DNA from: Ustilaginoidea virens
Taxonomy: Eukaryota; Ascomycota; Sordariomycetes; Hypocreales; Clavicipitaceae
Assembly (NCBI RefSeq): GCF_000687475.1
Contig: NC_057316.1
Location: 7,192,001-7,256,000 of the forward strand
DNA: 64,000 nt
Reading direction: 5' to 3'
Below are positions 37,001-47,157 of the stretch, one piece after another. Positions within the stretch are counted from its first letter, which is position 1. Each line of letters begins with the position of its first letter. The notes under the pieces are model-generated. The model was not told where the DNA came from. It was given only the letters and a program-made list of their open reading frames with translations, and made no database searches. Both the position numbers and the translations under genes were made by a program.

Positions 37001-40000
37001 AGCGCGACCCAGGACGTGGCGTGGTTTGCCCTTTATGTTTTCGCGCAAGAATTGCGGCAAGTCGTCAAAAACATCATCTGTCCACACGTGTAACTCGTTA
37101 TACCCCGGTCTCAGGTCTCGGCGTCTGTGGCTAGTCCTGGTTGGTTTTCGAAACGTCAACTAACGCATCGGGCCCCCTCCCCTGGACAACAACTCAACCA
37201 GCAACTCCAGGACGTGGGACAGAGTTTGGCAAAGGCTGTCCAAGGCGGTATGGGTATGGTATAGCCAGGGAGCAAATTGTGCATCTGTAGCCCGCGGACT
37301 CCGGTCCCGTAGCTACACCAACTGGTAGTTGCGGGTTGCACCTTTCCGTCTCAAAGGTCCATCCAGCCTACCAGGTAGTCATGTCACGACTTGTTCCGGA
37401 TGCCTGGCCGAACAATCAGCATTTGGGCGCGTTGGCTTTCCCCAAAGATCAACTCCCCTTTCTTTTCCTCTGCATTGCCGTCGGGTATTACCCCTTGCTT
37501 TCCAACCAGAGGGGGCTGCCGGTAGACGCGCCGTGTCAATGACGAGGACACTTTTTTTGACTCATGTCCCAAGATTCTGCAGCTTGCATGCCGGATATTA
37601 TAGCAGGTATCCCTGACTTATGCGACATGGCTTCCGCATATTGGCCGCCGCAGTACCGAGTACCCTCGTCATTTGCCTGCTTGGCCGTAGTTGCATTCTC
37701 CCTGGAGCTCAGAACAAGACATGTATCGAGAAAGCCGATGAGAAAAAAATAACGACGCACTGCTTCGGTGAGAGGACGAGGAAAGGGATGGGATGATGCT
37801 AGTGTGCATCATCCGCAGTTGAATGGGTGTTGATTAGCCCATCACAAATACAACGACCGGTTCCAAGACACGCCCGAAGCTAGATGCCTTGGGCAGTCGT
37901 CTGGAATTAGAGCAGAAGAGACCAACAAACAAGCTCCCAGCCCCGGCAATCCGCGGGCCGGGCACAGCTCTGGTTCATTCTAGCCAGCACGAAGGCGCCC
38001 CGCCGCGGATCGAGGTTGAAGCAAGATAAGAGCTCGCATGCGCATGACTCGGCGGGCGGTCTTTGTTGATGGGTTCGCGGTCCTGTCGTCGTTGTGACGA
38101 GGAGGCATATACGCAGCACTCACTACGGAAAACTCAGCACCGCAAGTCCAACACTAAAAACCATGAGGTGCCAGCGGCAGATGACCGACCTGGCAGTGGA
38201 ACCGTCAACTCAAGTGGTGGCGGGTGGCCTTGTGGATGCGAAACCTTGGCATGTTGGTCCTGCATTACCCACCTAGAGCGCCGAGGCTGTGGCGGTCCAT
38301 CCAATTGGGCGCTGAGATGGCGGAAACGGACCAGACATACAGTACCATCCAGATTCCGCACACACCCCAGATGACGCAGTTTTTCAAGGCCCTTTTTGTA
38401 CCGCCATCCAACAGCTCGGTGGGCCGGCCGGAACCAGCGGGCTTTACCGGGCAGGCTCTTCTATGTTTGACGGCGGGCCGGTCATGCCATGGCGTGCACA
38501 GGCGAGTGTCGGCGGAAGGATCAATCGTCTGCGGATTGATGTCTACTGAGGGATGTCTACCGAGGGATGACGGCGGAGGGAATGACGGCGGAGTACGGAG
38601 TACGAGCATTTGCTCCGTGCAACAACAGGATGAAATGGAAGGGTGCCACGGCACAGTGCCACCGCGCGTGAGGTGCCAAGGACATGCATGCCAAGACAGG
38701 CTGGGCTTGGGCGTTTGGGTGTGTCTTCTCTGCTCCGTGCAGCTTCCATGTACATTACATACCAGACAGTTTCTACAGCTCGCAGCGTCTCCCTAGGGGC
38801 CGGGCGCTGATTCAATCGTCGTGCAGCGCTCCGGCAATCACTGCACGATTGTTTCGCTCGCCATGTGACCGACGGGGTCAATTCATTGTTGGCTTCTCGG
38901 CCGTACGCAGCGCGCTGTCGCAAACCACTCTTTCCACCCCCCTCGAGGGGATAAGATAAGTAAAGCAATGGATCCCTAGTGCGCATGCTATTGATTTCGT
39001 GCAACACCAGGACGAGAACATGCCCAAGGGGCGGGACTCATGGCCCTCGTATCGATGCTACCAACTAACTGCTGCTGCGCCGTCATACAAGACATGGAAT
39101 TTGGACTCGTCCAACTTTTCTGTGCCCGGGCTTGTCGACGTCTCGCCTCGCCTCGCCTCGCCTCACATTGCCTTCAGTCCGTTCGGCCTCGGTCAATCCA
39201 AATCCAACTGTTGGGCTGCGTCCAACGTTGCTTCGCAGGTGGCCCGGCCCGCCCCCAGCTCAATCTAACTTGATAAACGCTTGGAAGCGTGGTGGCACGC
39301 CAAGTCTCCGGTCTTGGACCTGGGCCTGGCAGCGCATCGCACGCGCTTCAAGACTCGAACGGGCAAAGAGTCAAAAGGGCCGCGGGTGCTCAGACATGTG
39401 GCCTAGGTTAGGTGTACCTTACCTACCTTAGGTACCTTACCTAATTTGCCGACGTGACGTGACGCGCAGACTGGAGGTATACTGACATGTCTGGTACCAG
39501 ACCCCCTAAGCAAACACGCCCCAGTGCCCCCGTACCCCGTACTTTGCCCATGTACGGGCATCTCCCCAGGCACCTTCGCAGGCACCTTGGGTCAACGTAT
39601 TGTTTGACACCCACCAGGCCCCTACCCGAGGCTGTCCCAGTGCTGTCCTCCCCCACATTGTCCTCGCGTGTAGTAACCGAGTAGTCTGCGACGACTAAAA
39701 ACTTGCCCAGGAAAGTCCATGTCGATATATAGTCTGATGGTCTGATAGGGCCTGGTACGTCTCCACGAACCTGTCTCACTGACCAACCACTCTTGAGGCT
39801 TGACTCTTGGCTGTGCCATTGCCTCAATACTACTTGAGCACCTCCCAGCGCATACACACACACCAACCCTGACCCAGCGGCCACAATTTGCGAACCCCCC
39901 CCCCCCCTCCCCTTCCCTTCCTTCCTTCCTTCCCATTGTACATAGTATCGGCTTCATGTCGATTTGCCAAATGTTTGCCGCCCCCCTTTCCTTCCCCTTC

Positions 40001-40257
40001 CCCGTTTCGCTTCCTTCCTTCGAAAGAACATCGCCAACCGCAAGGCGATTCGCCACTTTCGCAAGCCGTCCAAGCGGCTGCCTCTACCTCTACCTCTACC
40101 TCTTCCTCTGCCAAGTTGCATTCCCTCCATCTCCTCTGCCTCTGCTGCCCGTACGTGCCTTGACTATTTCGATTTGGCACATTTCGCTGCCACCACATCG
40201 CTGCCGACGGCCCGCGCGCGCGATTCCTGCTTCGCCGCCCACCGCCCACCGTCCGCC
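34091..40257. other. Long gene-poor region (6.2 kb)
   Basis: I find no ORF with recognisable protein character, no tRNA and no transposase. Visible contents are a GGAT/ATAC repeat (34795-34840), TAGGT/ACCTA clusters (35188-35210 and 39405-39442), TACTCCGTAC-type motifs (35922-35931 and 38593-38603), and C- or T-rich tracts near 39896-39935 before the transcription factor gene. The last 400 bp, rich in pyrimidine, probably carry that gene's promoter and 5' leader. Confidence 0.45.
34795..34840 (+). repeat. GGAT / GGATAC microsatellite
   Basis: A short run of GGAT units grades into TGGATACA units. Confidence 0.8.
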
Positions 40258-42699
40258 ATGTCCACGGATCCGTCTGTCCGCCGATTTTTACCGCAGGATG
40301 CGCACAACCTCCAAGCCGCACAAATGAGCTCGTTTCACTTTGCGACGCAGCAGTTCCCCCATCGGGAAACTCAAAGGAGTCAGTAGTCCCCGTCATGTTG
40401 CCTTGCGCACAGACTTGCGAGCTCTCCCCGCAACGGGCCGTAAGTCTTCACCTCGGCAGGCTCGGCTGACCACTTTATCACCACAGACTATGTCTTCGTT
40501 GATGAGCACAATCGCCACAAGCGACTCAAAGGTAGCGTCAAGACCTTTTTGCGTTGGCCAGTCGTGGTCCTTGCATACGTTGCGTACATGCTAAAAGGCA
40601 CATGCTTTCGTTCGCTGCAGTGATGAGAGCGTGCGAAGGCTGCCGCAAGAGGAAAATCAAGTGCGACGCGGCAACCACCAATACCTGGCCATGCTCGGCG
40701 TGTATTCGACTGAAGCTGCACTGCGTCAAGCCCAACGGATACGACGGATCCGATCTAATGACGACGTACGGCGCTGTCTTGGGCCCTCCCAGTCAGTTTC
40801 AGCAAATATCCATGCCCACAGGGCAACTGAACCACGACCCTTCCAAACCCTTGCCCGATCTGTACGCCGGCGCATTTCCAGACAGCGACCCGTCCGTCTT
40901 TCAGCAAGCTCATTTCGACTCAACCCATCATGTCCTGAGCAATCTACACTACACAACAGTCCCTGCTCCGGGGGCTTTGGACCCGGGCTATGGTGGTCCG
41001 AATCCGTTTCCCACGCCACCTATGCATCAAGGACAACACAAGCAGGATTCGTCACCGGAAGCGCAGTCCGTCGATTCTTTCCAGCAGCAGGGTCTGGCTG
41101 ATTTGCTGGGCGGACTCAGAGTGGACGAGATTGGAACTGGTAAGAGCTTCCTGGTCCGTCCTGCCCCCGCGCTTCACTTGGCTGACGAGGAAATTTTAGC
41201 GCCCTATTTACGGAACAAGGCATCGTTTCGTCGAGAAGAGCAGCCCGCCGTGGAAGAAGATGACGACTACGGCTCCATCCTGCCCACGGGTTCCAAGTTT
41301 CCCGGACACAAGATCAGAATTCCGCCAGCCCTGATGCCGGAGGAGTCTACCGCGCTGCACCATTTCGAGCTGTATTTCCGCCACGTGCACCCGTATGTGC
41401 CTGTGTTGGATAAGATTGTCTTTTACCAACAGTGGCACAACAACCGAGAAGCCATCTCGCCTCTAGTCCTGGAGGCTCTTTTCGCCATTGGAGGGCGGTT
41501 GGCAGAAGAACCCGCAATGGGCCAGCAGTGGTTAGCACTCGCATCGAGTACGTATCGCAGTCCTTTTTGGATTTCTTCTTGCCTAGTCTTTCTCATTGTC
41601 GCCCGTGCATTGTGTTGCACTGTGCTGTGTTGCATTGTGTCTGGGGTAAGCCCTTTTCTAACCACGTCCTGCTTCGAATAGGGCACGCAGACTCCTTTAT
41701 GGATGTGCCGAGATTGAGTACGCTCCAGGCCTTGTTGATGATTCTCAAGGCCCGCGAAGCAGCACCCAAACGCGGATATTTCTACCGATCCTGGATGCTT
41801 GTTGTCCAGTGTGTGCAGATGGGGAAGGACCTGGGTCTGGACGAGCATTTTGAGGACCATCAGGCTGGCATTCCCTGCGATTTCACCGTGGCAGAGTGCA
41901 GGCTTCGGACAAGGATATGGCAAACCATCTTTGTTTGCGAGGCCATGATTGGTAGTCCCCAAGGCAAGTAGAAGTCTCCGCACCCCAAGCGCTGCATCAA
42001 ACACCATGGTCTGAAACGAATAACGGGGGCGGTGACGGCTCAAGGGAACATGAAGTTTTGGCACGGTGGCCCCCTTGAAGCTTAGCTAACTCCGAGGTAG
42101 GCCGACACGATCTGGCCGTAACTCAGGAGTCGGTCGATTTCCACGTGCCGCGACCCGTCCCAGGCGGTGACGACGGCGAGCATCAAGTTTCCAGGAACTT
42201 CACTTACCTGGCCCGTCTCGTCCGGAACATTCGAAAGATGAGCCTGGCGTATGCGAAACTGAAGAGAATCAAAGAATGGGCCGTCAACCCGGAGTTTCAG
42301 CAGCTCGAACAGAGCATCTCGACGTATCTGACGGAGCTGCCTGCGGACATGGCCATCACCTATCCACAGGACGGGTCACCACCGTACCTAACCTCATCGT
42401 TTTACGGAAATCTTCACTCGTATTACCATCTGTCGCAACTGCTGTACCATCGGCCCATCCTGTCATTCCTCGATCCGACCACAAACGAAGCCCAATGGAA
42501 ACACCACATGATGATATGCTACACTTCGGCCAAAGCTCTTTGTCGGTTGCAGGAAGCTATTCTGAGGTCGTACGGCTTGACAGACCTGCAGAGCATGCAG
42601 CGCGGTTTTAGTTTCACATTATACGCTGGGTTAACTTGCATCGTCATCCACCTCGTACGTACATGCACGGGAAGAGAGGCAGCGAATAAACAACCCCCT

Positions 42700-42744
<45 letters not shown>

Positions 42745-43682
42745 AAGGAAAGAAGAAAAGAAAGTAGGAAGAAAATCCTTGTTTGCTAACGCGCTCAAAA
42801 ACAGGTCGCCATTGTCTCACCAGACCCGGATCTCAACACGGACGCCCGAGAGTACTTTCAGCGTCACATGAGGTTGATGGAGACGGTCATGGAGGCTTGG
42901 CCGATGCCAGACCTGCAAACGCAAATCGATGCCATTCGCGAAGCATTTTCGGCGGATATCCGACGTCCCTTTGTTCTCAAGCCATCGTTCCCCTATGGCA
43001 GCCCGCGTCCTTCCCAGTCAAGTCCCCCGAGCATGGGCACGTTGGCCTATGCCGGCGCGGCGCTGGAGCAGCATCTGGATCCGCCGAGCCAGCAGGCCAG
43101 CTACACAAGCCACCCCATTACACCGCCCATTTCGGTGGGCCCGATAGATAGCAGAAGCGACTCCCCAGCCGTACAGTCGCTCGTGATGATGCCGCAGGAT
43201 GGTGGCCATGGGGCGGACCTGCAACAAACAATGAGCCTGGGGAACAATCCGCCGCCAACCTGGAATCCGGCGCGGATTTTCGAGTACGTTTTCTTTTTTT
43301 ATTTATTTTATTTTATTTTATTTTATTTTATTTTATTTTTTTGCCGAAGCGCTCTAGCAGCTTGCTTGAGCCGACCTTTGCCCCCATGTAAAGCCGAGCC
43401 ATGTGAATCGCTAACATCAGATTCCTCCCACACAGACATTGGAACGCCACATTTGGTGCACCGGGTCCGGCAGACCAAGCCTCCGCGTCAGGGCCGGCCT
43501 CGGGCCAGTCGTTGTCGCCGAGCACGGGGCAGCTGGCTCAAGCGCAATACGCCGTGGCAACGTCGGCGCCAAACTTCATAACCCCGGCCATGTGGCAAGA
43601 GTCGGTGGCCAGCGTATATGAGGGGGGTCTCAAGCGAGCCTGGGATTACGACGGCGGCATGGCAGACCTGAAACATCATTAA
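40258..43682 (+). CDS. Zn2Cys6 transcription factor with fungal-specific trans domain
   Basis: Inferred exons are 40258-40378, 40413-40439 (27 nt), 40487-40531, 40621-41139, 41200-41547, 41682-41963, 42101-42654, 42805-43283 and 43436-43682, giving 873 residues with all phases consistent. The binuclear zinc cluster lies at residues 69-99 with spacing C-x2-C-x6-C-x9-C-x2-C-x6-C (CEGCRKRKIKC, then CSAC). It is preceded by a basic segment, DEHNRHKRLK, built across small exons. The middle homology region begins near residue 265 (ELYFRHVHPYVPVLDK) and includes GSPQGRHDLAV, assembled only if intron 6 uses a GC donor. The C-terminus WQESVASVYEGGLKRAWDYDGG looks like a conserved tail. It should be a nuclear activator or repressor; the regulon is unknown, and no metabolic genes adjoin it. 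Intron 4 (60 nt) has no stop and could be retained. Confidence 0.92.
41964..42100 (+). other. GC-AG intron in the Zn2Cys6 gene
   Basis: The donor reads CAAG/GCAAGT and the acceptor GAGGTAG/GCC. Using GC rebuilds GSPQGRHDLAV in phase. The overlapping GT two bases downstream gives the wrong phase and destroys the conserved string. Confidence 0.8.
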
Positions 43683-44685
43683 GGCATGATTCATGCGCTG
43701 CGCCTGCCCGATCAAGCCCCGCGTGCTGCCGATGCATTGACTCATTACGCGTTACCACTAACCACTGCGCATTTGCCGTCCTTTTGCTTTTGTTTTGGAT
43801 GCGCAAACTCGGCCGCGGAGTCCTGGGTTGCATTTTGGGTGTTTGTTATTTTCCTGCCTATTCGTCCTGGGATGCGGATGACGCAGGGAGCTCATTTCGC
43901 CGGCCAAGGGAAAGCAAGACACCGACTACGACGAGCGAGTCGCCCGTCAAGGGGGCTTTTTTTTCTGTTTTTTTTTTTCTTTTTTTTTTCCCTCGTCCTT
44001 TACTGGTGGATTCCAACTGCAGCCATCCCGGGGGTGCTCAACGAGTTTCATTTTAGCGAGGCATGACAGCAGTGGCGTTATACCTGGTCTGTCGGGCGGC
44101 CATTTTACGAATTTCCACGCAGGAAGCTGTCGAGGCCCGGTCGGCTCCTGTGATGTAGGATGAAATGAAGCATGTACAAGTATTGTTTCTGGAAGGTTTC
44201 TGCGCGGTAAAGAAAAAGAGGACTGGATGGCTGGGCCTGTGGATGGACATGGAGCAAGCACAAGCAGCCTTGAAGGGGGGAAGTTGGGGGGGGCCGAGTC
44301 GACAGCACGACCGTAGGGCTAGCGGGACTTGCCTGAGGTCAATTACCTAGTTCTTCCGGTTGATGGTCGTGGATGCATTTCCTGGTGCAGCGTTGGCAAG
44401 TAATCGTGCCCCCGTGTTCTCTGATGCATGCAGCCTGTATGACTGGCCGTGCGACTGGGCATTTAAGGCAAGGCATTTAATGGTTGATGGCGTCTTCATG
44501 ATGCACCAGACTTTCCAATCAACGTGTTGAACGCGACGAGCCAACAGTCGTCGCTGCACTGCTGCTACAGGGTAGCCGCGCGCACCTCGCAATCCTCAAT
44601 TGATTGAGTTGACGCCTCAGGTCTCCCACCTCCCCAACGTGCATCCCACCACAACCTCTGGTTGACTGGTCCGTCACGCACCACC
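43683..44685. other. Intergenic region
   Basis: This is the 3' region of the transcription factor and the upstream region of the small membrane-protein gene. It has T-rich tracts near 43949-43990 and no gene is supported. Confidence 0.45.
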
Positions 44686-45058
44686 ATGCTGATACTCGGC
44701 ATCCTTGGGCCCCGAGCCTCTGCCCGCGCCTGCGCCCGCGCCCGCGCCGTCTCCATCGCGCATCCGCCACGGCGGTCGCTCCAGCCTCTGATCCCGTGGG
44801 CGCACCCGCCGCCACCGCCGCCGCATGTCTCGCCGAGACGCCACGCCGGGGGGACGGCAAACGCCCAGGCCGCGAGGGCCAAGGCCGCCGTGAAGGGCCG
44901 ATGCGGTACGTCCCCACGCTTTGCCCCCTTTTCTTTTTTTTCTTTGGTCCTTTCCCTGGACGCGCGACAGCGGCGGGGGGGAGACGCGAATCTGAAGTGT
45001 ATCGAGGGAGAGGGTGAAGAGGGAGGCGCGAAAAAAAAGAAAAGGGGAAAAAAAAAAA

Positions 45059-45090
<32 letters not shown>

Positions 45091-45887
45091 AAACTAAGGG
45101 TGGTGGAGTCGATGGTGGCAGAGCTGACGAGGGCAGGGCAGAAATCCCGGAGCGGCTGCTCATCTACCACGCCGGCAGGGTCAGAGTGGCCTCGCTGGCC
45201 ATGCTGAGACTGACGAGCTTGCTGCTCGGCGCGCTGTTTGCGCTTGTCGTTGTGCCGAGCTACGTCAAGGCGGAGAAGCCGCTGGGCGACACGGCAGCCG
45301 GTATGTTTTGAAACCCCCCCCGACTTCGCAAGGGGGGAAATCAGGCCCTTCCCCCCGCGCGCGCGTGCCCAGCCTGCCGAGGGAAGCCAGCCGCCGTGCC
45401 GAGCCTGCAGAGCAAAGCACAGAGGGAACCAGAACTGACAAGAGGACAAACGCCCACAGTTGCCGTTGCGGGCGTCGTGCCCGTCCTGTTCATCGCCTAC
45501 ACGACCGGCCCCATGGTCACCCACATGCACATCCACCTCCCGCCGGCGGCGCGCGCGTCCCGCCAGGCCCTGGAGCGCTTCGTGCGCGCCATGCCGGCGT
45601 CGACGCGGCTGACCCTGACGACCATGAGCCCCATCGCCAAGCCGAGGTACAGCAGCGCCCGGGTGGCCGACCTGGTGCCCGTGACGAGGCGCCTCGGGCT
45701 GGTCAACTACGTGCGCGACGCGGCGGCGGAGAATGCCACGCGCAAGTGGTACATGCACCGGGCCGTGGGGGGGTTCTACGTGCAGCCCCAGCCCCGGACC
45801 CGGACGCGGACGACGGGCGCGACCGCCGGCGGCGTGGACGGGTGGATCTGGGACGCGGCGCGGAGCCGGCGACGAAGCTCGCCGTGA
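44686..45887 (+). CDS. Putative mitochondrial two-TM protein (TMEM70/TMEM186/TMEM223-like)
   Basis: Inferred exons are 44686-44905, 45142-45300 and 45460-45887, giving 268 residues. The first 70 residues are rich in Arg, Ala and Pro and almost free of acidic residues, as in a mitochondrial presequence. A LLIYHAGRVRVASLAMLR lead-in is followed by one hydrophobic segment (TSLLLGALFALVVVPSYV) and a second (VAVAGVVPVLFIAYTTGP), forming a hairpin. Conserved-looking strings follow: HIHLPPAARASRQALERF, IAKPRYSSARVADLVP, RRLGLVNYVRD and RKWYMHRAVGGFYV. I recognise the layout from a fungal mitochondrial family that I associate, with moderate confidence, with TMEM70-type assembly proteins of the inner membrane. 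Intron 1 contains GAAA repeats and a poly-A run. The exact function is not established. Confidence 0.75.
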
Positions 45888-46120
45888 CGGGGGTGGTTTT
45901 CCGGTGTTGGGGGGGGGAAGCACAAAAAGAAAAAGAGGGCAAGGGAGATGGGCGTCCCAAGGTTGGCTCTGGGTGCGAGGCGGGAAAGCAAGAGCAAAGA
46001 AGATGGATGCTGGCTGGCTGCGAGGCGAGCCTGCGGTTACCTTGGCTGGTGCTTGTGGATAGAGTTTTGCGCCGCCGTCGACGCCGAACTTTGCGAGCGT
46101 CTGCGTGCGTCGCCGACGGG

Positions 46121-46130
46121 TATAAATAAA
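46121..46130 (+). promoter_or_regulatory. TATA-like element upstream of small secreted peptide gene
   Basis: TATAAATAAA lies about 195 bases before the ATG at 46325. It is followed by a leader rich in ACA/CATC strings, typical of highly expressed small secreted protein genes in fungi. Confidence 0.5.
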
Positions 46131-46324
46131 TGCCGGCGTCTTTGGCCTGTCGCGGTCTCCCGGATTTTGGCAAGCTGGACAGTCGGAGACTCGAGACACA
46201 TCAAGACATTTCTCAAACGAAAAGGAAGACTTGATCGCATACACTGGTCCGCAAACATTTCCATTGACACATCCATCAACACACCACACATCAACACTCC
46301 TCGTCCAAGTATCACATTCTCAAC

Positions 46325-46440
46325 ATGCAACTCTCAGTCGTTGCCGTGGCTGTCGCCCTTGCTGCAGCAATCGTCTTTGCCGTCCCCGTCCAGGTAAGTC
46401 CCCCACCGCTTCCAGCCTTTCCCTCGCGCCATCCTGACAT

Positions 46441-46475
<35 letters not shown>

Positions 46476-46558
46476 CTCGGCAAATAGTTGCCGTGGGCTG
46501 GCTCAACGATACAGCTCAGCCGTTTGACCCCTCCAGGATGGCGTCGGTGGAAGACTGA
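46325..46558 (+). CDS. Very small secreted peptide with poly-Gln tract
   Basis: Inferred exons are 46325-46393 and 46445-46558, giving 60 residues. The first 19-23 residues (MQLSVVAVAVALAAAIVFA) form a clear signal peptide. The donor GTAAGT is strong and phase 0. The acceptor falls in a run of eleven CAG triplets (46442-46474), so splicing at the first CAG leaves ten Gln, then ARQIVAVGWLNDTAQPFDPS and an acidic end. A possible N-glycosylation site (NDT) is present and there are no cysteines. The intron is 51 nt and stop-free, so retention would also give an open product. The good TATA element and leader support real expression. I do not recognise the family; it is not a pheromone precursor by any repeat or processing motif I can see. 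Confidence 0.6.
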
Positions 46559-47157
46559 CGGGGTCCGTCTTGACTATCGGAGGATGTGACGGGCAGTGGG
46601 ACAGACGGGATGGACGGAACGGCATCATGGAACGGGGGCTTCTTGGGTATCTATCTGTGCTAGTAATAGTTGCTGCGTTGGGCGCGTTGGGCGCGTTGCC
46701 CGCGTTGCCCGCGGTTTAATGGATCGGTTGCTGTCTCGGACGCCATGTGTTTTGCTGTTCCTCGTGATGATGTGATTGCTTGAGCGGTATTGATGCCGTG
46801 AGATTGGCAGCTGCCGCGGCCGTCGCCGTTCCAAAATGCTGTCGTTGGAAAGGTACATGTAAAGGAGCAACCAGCTGGCGGCATGGTGGTGGCGGCTGGC
46901 CGGGTGTTTCAAGAAGTCTGACCAGACCCAGACCCAGACGACCCGTACGGAGGAGACCCGCCTGTCCACGCAGCCCTTTGCCTCTTTGCCTTTTGCCCCG
47001 TTCAGCTGAAAAGAGGCGGATGGGCCTCGTGGCGACAACCACCAACGCTGCCGTCTCTCAGACTTCAACGTCGCCCATCGTACCCAGCACCCAGCTGGCC
47101 ATCCCCCCATCCCCCCATCCTCCCATTCTCCTACTCGCACCAGGGCCGCCTTGCAAA
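46559..47157. other. Intergenic region
   Basis: This is the upstream region of the DUF4246 gene. It contains a short GGGCGCGTT/GCCCGCGTT repeat at about 46680-46712. No gene is supported. Confidence 0.4.
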
